Below are positions 1-5,315 of a DNA stretch of 9,110 bases, piece by piece. This DNA is from Bacillota bacterium (GTDB lineage Bacteria; Bacillota_A; Clostridia; Lachnospirales; Lachnospiraceae): contig JAEZSL010000046.1 of NCBI GenBank assembly GCA_023443925.1, positions 1 to 9,110 on the forward strand, written 5' to 3'. The translations under genes were made by a program, and so were the position numbers. The notes below the pieces were generated by a model that saw only the letters and a program-made list of their open reading frames with translations, was not told where the DNA came from and ran no database searches. Positions within the stretch are counted from its first letter, which is position 1. Every line of letters starts with the position of its first letter.

Positions 1-800
1 TTGCACTTCTTGGTATCAACGGAGCCGGTAAAACCACTACATTGGAATGTATTGAAGGATTAAAAAGGTACGACAGCGGAGAAATACGGTTTCATCAGGA
101 CTTTGAAAACCGGAAAAAGCAGTTTGATTTCATGGGAATACAACTGCAGTCCACGGCACTGCCAGGGAATATAACGGTTTTGGAAGCCTACCGGTTATTC
201 TGTCTTGCGAATAAAGTAAAGGCAGACAGAGAACTTTTAGAGAGATTTGGTCTGAAAGCACTGTATCACAAACAATATGCTTCTTTGTCCACCGGGCAGA
301 AGAGAAGACTGCATCTGGTGCTTGCCCTGGTACATAACCCGGACATCGTAATTCTGGATGAACCTACGGCAGGTCTTGATGTAGAAGGCCAGGTGGCTTT
401 GCATGATGAAATTTTTCATTTAAAGAATGCCGGTAAAACAGTACTCCTGGCTTCCCATGATATGGCGGAAGTTGAGAAATTATGCGACCGGATTGCCATT
501 ATAAAGGACGGAAAAGTTGGTTTTACCGGAAGACCCGAAGAACTGATTTCTGCCTCCAGGGATATGACGGAAATCGCCCTGAAAACAGCAGAAGTTATTT
601 CGGTGCCGGAGTTAGGCTTAAGCAAACATGTGAAAAGAGAAAACGGGTATGATTTTTATAATTCCGAAACCCTATCGGAAGCACTGCTGGAGCTGCTTCA
701 AACCTATAAAGATAACCGGTATTCCATACTGGATATTAAAATAAAACATTCCACGCTGGAAGAAAAATTTATGGAATTTTCAAGGGAGGAGTTGGTCTGA
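1..800 (+). CDS. ABC transporter ATP-binding protein (5' partial)
   Basis: This is the nucleotide-binding subunit of an ABC-2 type exporter; it would hydrolyse ATP at the inner face of the membrane to power the permease encoded next. The reading frame is open to the left edge (first whole codon at base 3), so the true start lies outside the window. Visible motifs are Walker A GINGAGKT (bases 12-35), a Q-loop glutamine in MGIQLQ (about 132-149), the ABC signature LSTGQ (285-299), Walker B IVILDE followed by PTAGLD (about 345-380), and the H-loop histidine in LLASHD (about 456). The tail after the ATPase core ends in EEKFMEFS, as in many drug or lantibiotic exporter ATPases. It overlaps the permease start by one base, so translation is probably coupled. 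The substrate cannot be told from the sequence. The family call is secure. Confidence 0.95.
   Translation, partial: ALLGINGAGKTTTLECIEGLKRYDSGEIRFHQDFENRKKQFDFMGIQLQSTALPGNITVLEAYRLFCLANKVKADRELLERFGLKALYHKQYASLSTGQKRRLHLVLALVHNPDIVILDEPTAGLDVEGQVALHDEIFHLKNAGKTVLLASHDMAEVEKLCDRIAIIKDGKVGFTGRPEELISASRDMTEIALKTAEVISVPELGLSKHVKRENGYDFYNSETLSEALLELLQTYKDNRYSILDIKIKHSTLEEKFMEFSREELV
784..790 (+). promoter_or_regulatory. Ribosome binding site of the ABC permease
   Basis: GGGAGGA lies inside the end of the ATPase gene, 9 bases before the ATG at 800. The stop TGA (798-800) and this ATG share one base. Together they fix the permease start and suggest coupled translation. Confidence 0.8.
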
Positions 801-1516
801 TGGAGGTATTTGCATATTCTGTACTTTTACAATGGAGAAGGAACTTAAGAAATAAAAATGTTCTTTTGGTATATTATCTCATACCTTTGGGGTTCTGGGC
901 TTTTATGGGGGCTATCTTTTCTTCCGTAAATCCTCTGGTAAAAGATCAGCTAACCCAGGTACTGACGGTAATTGCGGTATCAACCGGGGCACTTTTGGGG
1001 GTGCCGGTAGCTCTAAGTGAGTCTTATACCGGTGATGTTAAAAAGGCTTATATAGCCGGCAATATCAAGTTGTGGATCGGTGTGGCCAGTAACTTTATAT
1101 CTGCTTTCCTGCATTTAAGCGTCGTTTGTTTTATTATTTACCTGCTGACACCGGTAGCCTTTCAGGCGGGAAAAACACCTGGATTAAATGTCTATATTCC
1201 CGCACTTATTCTATTTATGATTACTTCCATTGCGGTAGGCTGCGTAATCGGCTTATATGTAAAGGACCAGGGAAAATTAACGATTTATTCCCAGATTGTC
1301 TATATGCCTTCCCTTATGATGTCGGGAGCTATGTTTGATGCTGCTATGCTGCCGAAAGCGCTTGAAGCGGCAGGTAAATTATTTCCCGCGACCTGGGGCT
1401 TTTTAGCAATAAAGAGTACGGAGTTGTCATTCCGTTACCTGGCTCCTCTGGTTCTTATATTGGTCCTTTCGTTCCTTTTTATCGTGGTCCGGCTGATTAG
1501 GATGACAAAAGAATAA
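800..1516 (+). CDS. ABC-2 type transporter permease
   Basis: This is a 238-residue integral membrane protein, the likely channel-forming partner of the ATPase encoded immediately upstream. About six hydrophobic segments can be read: near residues 23-42 (YLIPLGFWAFMG), 53-72 (VLTVIAVSTGALLG), 100-122 (FLHLSVVCFIIYLL), 131-151 (IPALILFMITSIAVG), 161-180 (SQIVYMPSLMMSGAMF) and 213-233 (LAPLVLILVLSFLFIVV). The length and six-helix layout fit the small ABC-2 permeases of export systems. The fifth segment resembles the MPSLMMSG-type stretch common in this family. The start is the ATG overlapping the upstream stop, with a good ribosome binding site. Exported substrate unknown; antibiotic or peptide efflux is a guess from family resemblance only. 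Confidence 0.9.
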   Translation: MEVFAYSVLLQWRRNLRNKNVLLVYYLIPLGFWAFMGAIFSSVNPLVKDQLTQVLTVIAVSTGALLGVPVALSESYTGDVKKAYIAGNIKLWIGVASNFISAFLHLSVVCFIIYLLTPVAFQAGKTPGLNVYIPALILFMITSIAVGCVIGLYVKDQGKLTIYSQIVYMPSLMMSGAMFDAAMLPKALEAAGKLFPATWGFLAIKSTELSFRYLAPLVLILVLSFLFIVVRLIRMTKE

Positions 1517-1652
1517 TTTTAAATTATTTCATTGTATAACAGTAATACAAAAAAAGCTTTAGAAAATATTATGCAACCTCCTGAAATAGAAGATTTTCCG
1601 AGGAAATTTAAGAGAAAACTACTTAGAATATAAGAAGTGTTCTGTATAGGTA

Positions 1653-1681
1653 TTGACAAAAGTTTGATGTCAAACTATAAT
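1653..1681 (+). promoter_or_regulatory. Consensus sigma-A promoter of the MarR gene
   Basis: TTGACA (1653-1658), a 17-bp spacer and TATAAT (1676-1681) make a perfect consensus promoter. The expected transcription start, about 7 bases past the -10 box, falls at about 1687-1689, at the ATG of the regulator gene (1688). The spacer holds the palindrome described next, so the regulator very likely represses its own promoter. Confidence 0.9.
1661..1676 (+). promoter_or_regulatory. Palindromic operator, copy 1
   Basis: AGTTTGATGTCAAACT is a perfect 7-bp inverted repeat (AGTTTGA / TCAAACT) around a 2-bp centre. It fills the spacer between the -35 and -10 boxes and touches the -10 box, a position where a bound dimer would exclude RNA polymerase. 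The identical 16 bases recur at 2127-2142. Size and symmetry fit a MarR dimer site. Confidence 0.8.
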
Positions 1682-1687
1682 AATGGA

Positions 1688-2110
1688 ATGAACGCAAATG
1701 ACATTTTATCATTAATTTCAAAAATCAGGGAAAAGGTGAACCGTCGGATTATTGCCGATATGGAGAATCACGGAATACAAGGGATAGTAACCTCCCATGG
1801 AGATATTCTGCATGCATTGAATCGAACTCCCAGGTTAACCATGGCTGAAATTGCCTCTATAATCGGCAAAGATAAATCTACCGTTACCGCACTGGTGGAT
1901 AAACTGGTACGCCTGGGATATGTGAGTAAGGAAAGAGACACGCAAGATTCACGGGTAGTTTATGTTATACTAACTGAAAAAGGATATGAACTAAAACCGG
2001 TGTTTGAAGAGATCTCAAAGGATATACTGGAAGTCTTTTATACCGGCATTACAGAAAAAGAGAAGGAGGATTTGTTTTATGTTTTAAATAAGATATATCG
2101 AAATTTTTGA
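1688..2110 (+). CDS. MarR-family winged-helix transcriptional regulator
   Basis: A 140-residue DNA-binding dimer of the MarR family, most likely a ligand-responsive repressor. From the ATG at 1688 the protein has normal MarR length. Helix-turn-helix residues run about 50-76 (LTMAEIASIIGKDKSTVTAL, recognition helix about 62-76). The wing follows at about 81-95 with the typical D-x-R element (TQDSRVVYV). N- and C-terminal helices would form the dimer interface. The frame stays open upstream to a GTG at 1637 and an ATG at 1667, but these lie before or inside the promoter and cannot be on its transcript. No Shine-Dalgarno sequence precedes 1688 and the predicted transcript starts there, so the mRNA is probably leaderless. 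Identical operators before and after the gene suggest autoregulation plus control of the hydrolase downstream. The ligand is unknown. Confidence 0.9.
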   Translation: MNANDILSLISKIREKVNRRIIADMENHGIQGIVTSHGDILHALNRTPRLTMAEIASIIGKDKSTVTALVDKLVRLGYVSKERDTQDSRVVYVILTEKGYELKPVFEEISKDILEVFYTGITEKEKEDLFYVLNKIYRNF

Positions 2111-2126
2111 TTTTATTTACCTAAAT

Positions 2127-2142
2127 AGTTTGATGTCAAACT
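2127..2142 (+). promoter_or_regulatory. Palindromic operator, copy 2
   Basis: AGTTTGATGTCAAACT, identical over all 16 bases to the site in the MarR promoter, begins 17 bases after the MarR stop codon. No equally good promoter surrounds this copy. It may control a weak promoter leading to the hydrolase, or act at a distance with copy 1 by looping. A further half-site, AGTTTGA, occurs at 2310-2316. Confidence 0.7.
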
Positions 2143-2322
2143 AAAAATGGCACTAATTCTATAAAGGCACATGTAATATCGTGATTTTCGAGTAGTTTTA
2201 CGGCTGGTATTACCACTAAATAGCCTTGTTTTTACTGATAAAGGAATCAGCCAATCTGTTTCAGCATCTGTAAAAGTACTTTTTGTTAGTAAAAATCAAT
2301 TATTTTTCAAGTTTGATAATCT

Positions 2323-2349
2323 TATTGAAAGTATTGAAAGTATTGAAAG
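2323..2349 (+). repeat. Three tandem copies of TATTGAAAG
   Basis: Three exact 9-bp units sit at 2323-2331, 2332-2340 and 2341-2349. Each contains TTGAAA, a -35-like hexamer. The array lies just upstream of the hydrolase, so a change in copy number by slippage would alter its promoter region. Confidence 0.9.
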
Positions 2350-2361
2350 TAAATGTATATT
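2334..2361 (+). promoter_or_regulatory. Candidate promoter of the hydrolase gene
   Basis: TTGAAA (2334-2339, inside the second tandem unit), a 16-bp spacer and TATATT (2356-2361) form a reasonable sigma-A promoter. Transcription would start near 2368, giving a leader of about 44 bases with the ribosome binding site near its end. Confidence 0.5.
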
Positions 2362-2388
2362 GCGTTTGAGCAGCTGCTAACAATCCAC

Positions 2389-2400
2389 AAGGAGAAGGAG
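2389..2400 (+). promoter_or_regulatory. Double Shine-Dalgarno of the hydrolase
   Basis: AAGGAG occurs twice in a row (2389-2394 and 2395-2400). The nearer copy ends 11 bases before the ATG at 2412 and supports that start. Confidence 0.7.
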
Positions 2401-2411
2401 AAACGAACAGG

Positions 2412-3233
2412 ATGGATTACACAAAAACATTACCGGAACATAAAGAAAAATGGGTGGGAGAAAATGAGTTGTTTCTGGAAGTATACCAGAGTGAAATATC
2501 CGCTGAAGAAAGCAGAAAGCCGCCTCTGTTGTTTTTACATGGAGCATATACCGGTAGCTGGATGTGGAGTAAATATATACCCCATTTTGTAAACAAAGGT
2601 TATCAATGTTATGTCATGAATCTGAGAAGCCACTACAAAAGCAGGGTAATGGATCTGACCCGGGTTACCTTTGAGGATTATCTTAATGACATTCTGGAAG
2701 TAATAGGGGAATGCGGTGAACCTCCGGTTTTGATCGGCTTTAGCATGGGAGGAATCCTGGCACAAAAGATTGCCGAGTCAGCACATTTATCCGGACTGGT
2801 GCTGATTGATTCCTGTGTCTGCAAAGAAGTAAATGAAATCGTACCGTACAAAGATGCTGCCGGTATTGTCCGCGGGAATGTGGTGCCGGCTCCGGAACGT
2901 TTGGAACAGTCCAGTATAGATGAGTCTTATGACGATATCTTATTCCAGAGAAAATATCTTTCTATGGAATCTGACAAAGTACTTGCTGACTGCTCGATTC
3001 CTTTTGGAGCTTCAAACGGAGTCAGCATAGATAACAGCCGGATTAACGGTCCCTGTCTGGTTCTTCGTGCAGTAAATGTAGAAGAGGATGAAAGTCGTGG
3101 AAGAGCGGAAGCCGCTTATTTTCATGGTGAATTTACAGGATTTTCGAAAACTACCCATACCGGTCTGCTCATCGGGCAAAGTTATCAGGAAGTTGTAAAA
3201 CGTATACTGCAATGGCTGGAGCATTTGGAATAA
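2412..3233 (+). CDS. Alpha/beta hydrolase
   Basis: A 273-residue, probably cytoplasmic hydrolase of the alpha/beta fold; no signal peptide is visible. The oxyanion motif HG (residues 43-44 in LLFLHGAYTGSW) follows the first core strand. The nucleophile elbow is GFSMGG with Ser111 (residues 109-114). The catalytic histidine is probably His249 (KTTHTGLLIG). The acid is less clear: GPCLVLRAVNVEEDES at about 213-228 sits after the expected strand and offers E224, E225 or D226. The cap region is about 140-200. The length is typical of esterases, lactonases and C-C bond hydrolases in this superfamily. The substrate is unknown. The preceding MarR regulator and shared operator suggest induction by a small molecule, perhaps one the enzyme degrades; this is inference. 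Confidence 0.9.
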   Translation: MDYTKTLPEHKEKWVGENELFLEVYQSEISAEESRKPPLLFLHGAYTGSWMWSKYIPHFVNKGYQCYVMNLRSHYKSRVMDLTRVTFEDYLNDILEVIGECGEPPVLIGFSMGGILAQKIAESAHLSGLVLIDSCVCKEVNEIVPYKDAAGIVRGNVVPAPERLEQSSIDESYDDILFQRKYLSMESDKVLADCSIPFGASNGVSIDNSRINGPCLVLRAVNVEEDESRGRAEAAYFHGEFTGFSKTTHTGLLIGQSYQEVVKRILQWLEHLE

Positions 3234-3400
3234 GATTTGGAAAATTTGATATAAAGCTGACATTTCAGCAGTGATTAGATGAGAAATAATAGAATTAGTT
3301 GATTAGTGCAGTTAGGGATCTGGCTGATATCTATAAGAATCGTGATAAACAATATTTTAGCCGGAAGTGGAAAGTTATGGAGGAACTGGTAAATTCAACC
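3234..3400. other. Spacer between the hydrolase and the left recombination site
   Basis: No gene is supported here. A short hairpin GCTGA-CATT-TCAGC lies at 3256-3269. Read on the minus strand it is followed by TTTATAT, so it could weakly terminate transcripts coming leftward from the invertible segment. It has no T-run on the plus strand, so it is not a convincing hydrolase terminator. Confidence 0.4.
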
Positions 3401-3438
3401 ATAAAATACAACATTATCGTAAATATGTTGCATTTAAA
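3401..3438 (+). repeat. Left inverted recombination site (IR-L)
   Basis: The site consists of arm ATAAAATACAACAT (3401-3414), spacer TATCGTAAAT (3415-3424) and arm ATGTTGCATTTAAA (3425-3438). The arms are inverted copies around the spacer, as in core sites of tyrosine recombinases. The 21 bases at 3415-3435 match 4204-4224 exactly as reverse complement. Extending the match to 32 bases (3404-3435 against 4204-4235) adds only three mismatches. Confidence 0.9.
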
Positions 3439-3447
3439 GTTGCAATC

Positions 3448-3476
3448 ATTCTATACTATCGCCGTTGAAATGTCAA
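3448..3476 (-). promoter_or_regulatory. Outward-facing promoter inside the invertible segment
   Basis: On the minus strand, TTGACA (3476-3471), a 17-bp spacer and TAGAAT (3453-3448) give a near-consensus sigma-A promoter. Transcription would start near 3441, at the inner edge of IR-L. In the present orientation it runs left towards the 3' end of the hydrolase as antisense. In the inverted state it would lie at about 4163-4191 and read into the HD-GYP gene with a leader of about 145 bases. Confidence 0.7.
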
Positions 3477-3506
3477 TATAACAATTATTATGTGGGATTA
3501 GGGATA

Positions 3507-4067
3507 TTATAGCTGTACGATGGAGTATAATTCATCTTTCTGATCCTGATTTATACCGATATACCGTAGGGTAATGCTGGGGGAACTGTGATTAAAGGTA
3601 TCCATGATTAATCCGATATTATACTTGGATATTTTATAAGTCCAGTAACCCCAGGTTTTTCTTAAACTATGGGTTCCAAAATTCTCAATACCCAGTACAA
3701 GGGAAGCTTCCTTAAGGACTTTATAAACCTGAATCCTTCCCAGGTACCCCCCTTTCTGGCTTTGAAAAAGATAACCGTCAAGGTCAAGATTCTGACTCCT
3801 GGCATAATTGATAAGGCACCTTCGCAAGGTATCATTCAACTTAATTTTCTTTTCTTTTGCCGTCTTCTTTTCATTGATTATAAGATACTCTCTGAATTTC
3901 CATTTTTCAATAAAAATATCACTTGCTTTTATTGGTATAATATCACTGATTCTTAAACCGGTGTTAATACCGAACTTAAATATCAGTGCATATTTCGGTT
4001 CATTGCCGTTTAAGTACTGATAAAGCTGCTTAATCTTTGCTTTATCTCTGATCGGTTCTACGGTCAT
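3507..4067 (-). CDS. Single-domain tyrosine recombinase (probable DNA invertase)
   Basis: A 186-residue site-specific recombinase containing essentially only the catalytic domain of the phage-integrase family. Candidate active-site residues are all present in order: Arg39 (TGLRISD), a beta-hairpin lysine near 67-68 (NEKKT), His133 and Arg136 (GTHSLRKTWG), His160 (FNHSS) and nucleophile Tyr169 (LRYIGI). There is no separate N-terminal core-binding domain. The size matches FimB/FimE-type inversion recombinases rather than full phage integrases of 300-400 residues. The start is the ATG at 4067 with AGGAGGG (4083-4077) 9 bases upstream. The gene lies wholly between two inverted recombination sites, so it probably flips its own DNA. 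An arm-like sequence next to its ribosome binding site may allow autoregulation. Family call secure; inversion role inferred from context. Confidence 0.92.
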   Translation of the reverse strand: MTVEPIRDKAKIKQLYQYLNGNEPKYALIFKFGINTGLRISDIIPIKASDIFIEKWKFREYLIINEKKTAKEKKIKLNDTLRRCLINYARSQNLDLDGYLFQSQKGGYLGRIQVYKVLKEASLVLGIENFGTHSLRKTWGYWTYKISKYNIGLIMDTFNHSSPSITLRYIGINQDQKDELYSIVQL

Positions 4068-4076
4068 ATTTTCTAT

Positions 4077-4110
4077 CCCTCCTAATGCAACATTTTATTA
4101 TTATATTATA
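4077..4110 (-). promoter_or_regulatory. Start region of the recombinase: -10 box, arm-like site and RBS
   Basis: On the minus strand, TATAAT (4110-4105) has no good -35 hexamer at the usual distance. About a dozen bases further on is ATGTTGCATTA (4093-4083), which matches the recombination-site arm ATGTTGCATTT at 10 of 11 bases, and it runs into the ribosome binding site AGGAGGG (4083-4077). Recombinase bound here could affect its own expression. Confidence 0.5.
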
Positions 4111-4167
4111 CAGAAAAGATATTAGAAAATATACATAAAAATCTGCAATCATTTTGAAGCTGATTAA

Positions 4168-4194
4168 TAAAACCCTTAAATTATAAGGGATTTA
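4168..4194. repeat. AT-rich hairpin inside the invertible segment
   Basis: CCCTTA-AATTA-TAAGGG (4173-4189) is a perfect 6-bp stem, extended by four more pairs after one A-A mismatch. It lies just inside IR-R, upstream of the recombinase gene. No T-run follows on either strand, so a protein or host-factor site is as likely as a terminator. A TATAAT on the minus strand (4185-4180) overlaps its loop. Confidence 0.5.
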
Positions 4195-4200
4195 ATAAAA

Positions 4201-4238
4201 ATAAAATGCAACATATTTACGATATTGTTTCATTTAAA
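4201..4238 (-). repeat. Right inverted recombination site (IR-R)
   Basis: On the plus strand this reads arm ATAAAATGCAACAT (4201-4214), spacer ATTTACGATA (4215-4224) and arm TTGTTTCATTTAAA (4225-4238). The spacer is the exact reverse complement of the IR-L spacer. The inner arm matches the consensus AAATGCAACAT, while the outer arm (AAATGAAACAA read inward) is the most diverged of the four. Both outer flanks (ATAAAA, TTTAAA) are the same in both sites on the plus strand, so only the spacer tells the sites apart in direction. Confidence 0.9.
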
Positions 4239-4343
4239 TGTAATTTTATAAGCTGATAACCTGTATTCTTCCGCTTTCATTGCTGTTAGAGAACCTGTCA
4301 GGATGCCGTATGAAAGGGAAGTTAACAGAAAGGAGTTGAAAAT
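4239..4343 (+). promoter_or_regulatory. Leader of the HD-GYP gene with a long hairpin
   Basis: A long-range stem pairs CTTCC (4268-4272) with GGAAG (4317-4321) and CTTTCAT (4274-4280) with ATGAAAG (4310-4316), 12 pairs with one bulged G. Beyond a 3x3 internal loop, CTGT (4261-4264) pairs with ACAG (4325-4328). The stem ends directly before the Shine-Dalgarno AAAGGAG (4329-4335), which is 8 bases from the ATG. It does not match a c-di-GMP riboswitch that I recognise. A weak promoter, TTTACG (4216-4221) / TGTAAT (4239-4244), overlaps IR-R and could give basal expression. Confidence 0.55.
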
Positions 4344-5150
4344 ATGTCTCAAATTTTCTTAAAGAAAAATATTTATGACAAAAATGGGGTGTTACTTTTA
4401 GCAAAAGGCCAGAGGACCACAGAAGCGGTTCTGAAAAAGCTTAGAACTCGTGTCAGCTTTGAAGCCCAGACACCGTCCAACTCTGACACAAAACAGAAGG
4501 AATCAATAATTCAAAAGGCATGGGAACTCGGAGAAAAGATGAATATCCGGGATGTCCGTATTCTGGAAACTGCCAACCGGGTACTGAGTACCATCATATT
4601 TGATTCTAAGTCGAAACCCTGGTGGATTGTAGTGAATGCTATGACCAATTATGTGGATTGGATGTATACCCATTCCCTGGATGTAGCCATGATTTCACTG
4701 ATGATCGGAATTGAACTAAATTACAGTGAAGAAGAACTGTGGAATCTGGGCTTGGGGGCTTTCCTGCATGACGCGGGCAAACTATTAATTCCAAAATTAA
4801 TTATAGAGAAGCCCGGCCCCCTGGATGACATGGAGATGACTTATATGAGGCAGCACTGTGAGCTGGGCTTTAGTTCCCTTGCGCCGTTTCATCTCCCCAA
4901 GGACCTGACCGATATTGTTTTACAGCATCATGAGCGCATGGATGGCAGCGGTTATCCCTTTGGCCTTATAGGGGAAGAAATATCACGGAATGCCAGAATT
5001 GTTATGGTAGCGGATACCATAGATGCAATTACTTCCGGACGGCCTTATATGGAGCCAAAGAGCATGGAAGCCGCCATTCAAATTCTGGGGTATGAAAAGA
5101 ACAGATATCCTCGGGAATTAATCACTTTATTGGAAAGAATGCTGGAATAA
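4344..5150 (+). CDS. HD-GYP domain protein, probable c-di-GMP phosphodiesterase
   Basis: A 268-residue, probably cytoplasmic enzyme expected to hydrolyse the second messenger cyclic di-GMP. Residues 1-40 resemble the short N-terminal segment common in Firmicutes HD-GYP proteins (YDKNGVLLLAKGQ). The HD-GYP domain spans about 95-268 and keeps its signatures: His110 (YTHSLDVA), His142-Asp143 with Lys146 and Pro150 (LHDAGKLLIP), His171 (RQHCELGF), HHERMDGSGYP at 195-205, and Asp224 in VADTIDAIT followed by RPY (233-235). The glutamate expected ahead of the first histidine in trinuclear-metal relatives is not evident, so a two-metal site is likely. There is no receiver or membrane domain, so control may lie mostly at expression. 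The start follows AAAGGAG by 8 bases. The gene abuts the right inversion site and ends before a strong terminator, so it is probably monocistronic. Confidence 0.93.
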   Translation: MSQIFLKKNIYDKNGVLLLAKGQRTTEAVLKKLRTRVSFEAQTPSNSDTKQKESIIQKAWELGEKMNIRDVRILETANRVLSTIIFDSKSKPWWIVVNAMTNYVDWMYTHSLDVAMISLMIGIELNYSEEELWNLGLGAFLHDAGKLLIPKLIIEKPGPLDDMEMTYMRQHCELGFSSLAPFHLPKDLTDIVLQHHERMDGSGYPFGLIGEEISRNARIVMVADTIDAITSGRPYMEPKSMEAAIQILGYEKNRYPRELITLLERMLE

Positions 5151-5285
5151 TGGGAATATTGGAAACAATGGATATAATGCTAGAATAACGGAAATAGAAT
5201 TTTGATAAATAAGAGAAGCAGATAATCGGAAAGTGAACCGGCCTTTGTCAATGAGACAAGTTAAATAATTTAAAATATATAAGAT

Positions 5286-5315
5286 AATGCGGCCGCTTTG
5301 CTGGTCGCATTTTTT
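5286..5315 (+). terminator. Intrinsic terminator after the HD-GYP gene
   Basis: AATGCGGCC (5286-5294) pairs with GGTCGCATT (5303-5311), nine pairs with one G-T wobble around an 8-base loop, and a T-run continues to 5315. It is a strong Rho-independent terminator about 135 bases after the stop codon. Confidence 0.9.

Larger units (their letters stand above)
2143..2411 (+). other. Spacer between the second operator and the hydrolase
   Basis: No plausible gene was found in these 269 bases. Visible elements are a small hairpin CTGAT/ATCAG (2235-2250), a 12-bp palindrome AAAAGTACTTTT (2272-2283), an 8-bp inverted repeat TTTTTACT (2229-2236) / AGTAAAAA (2288-2295), the operator half-site at 2310-2316, the 9-bp tandem repeat and a candidate promoter. 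None of the hairpins is followed by a T-run, so none is called as a terminator. Confidence 0.6.
3401..4238. mobile_element. Putative invertible DNA segment with its own tyrosine recombinase
   Basis: Two 38-bp sites (3401-3438 and 4201-4238) bound a segment holding one recombinase gene and an outward-facing promoter. Each site has two arm sequences around a 10-bp asymmetric spacer, and the two spacers are exact reverse complements. That geometry directs a tyrosine recombinase to invert rather than excise the DNA between. Spacer centres are 800 bp apart. Inversion would move the promoter at 3448-3476 to about 4163-4191, pointing at the HD-GYP gene. The layout is comparable to the E. coli fimS switch with its short FimB/FimE recombinases, and to invertible promoters known in Clostridioides difficile. 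The repeats, gene and promoter are seen directly; the switching is inferred. Confidence 0.8.

Noticed and set aside
1532..1550. TTGTAT / ATACAA hairpin after the ABC operon as a terminator
   Set aside because: It has only six AT-rich pairs and is followed by an A-run rather than a T-run on the plus strand. It is not a credible terminator.
3299..3481. 60-codon open frame on the plus strand running into IR-L
   Set aside because: It needs a TTG start with no ribosome binding site, overlaps the left recombination site and outward promoter, and shows no recognisable domain. It could be a gene remnant, but that cannot be shown.
3441..4153. Direct repeat TGCAATCATT (3441-3450 and 4144-4153)
   Set aside because: It is only 10 bp, lies at unequal distances from the two sites and overlaps the -10 box at the left. 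It could be chance in AT-rich DNA.
4154..4182. Rightward promoter TTGAAG / TAAATT inside the segment facing the HD-GYP gene
   Set aside because: The match is weak and it overlaps the AT-rich hairpin. It is much poorer than the opposite-facing promoter at 3448-3476, so it is not called as a feature, but it could give some expression in the present orientation.
3401..4238. Excisable prophage remnant or integrated element with attL/attR
   Set aside because: attL and attR would be direct repeats. Here the spacers are inverted, which favours inversion, and no other phage or transfer genes are present.
4239..4343. c-di-GMP riboswitch in the HD-GYP leader
   Set aside because: The leader has a long stem but I do not see the conserved core words of the known c-di-GMP riboswitch classes. 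Only the hairpin is reported.
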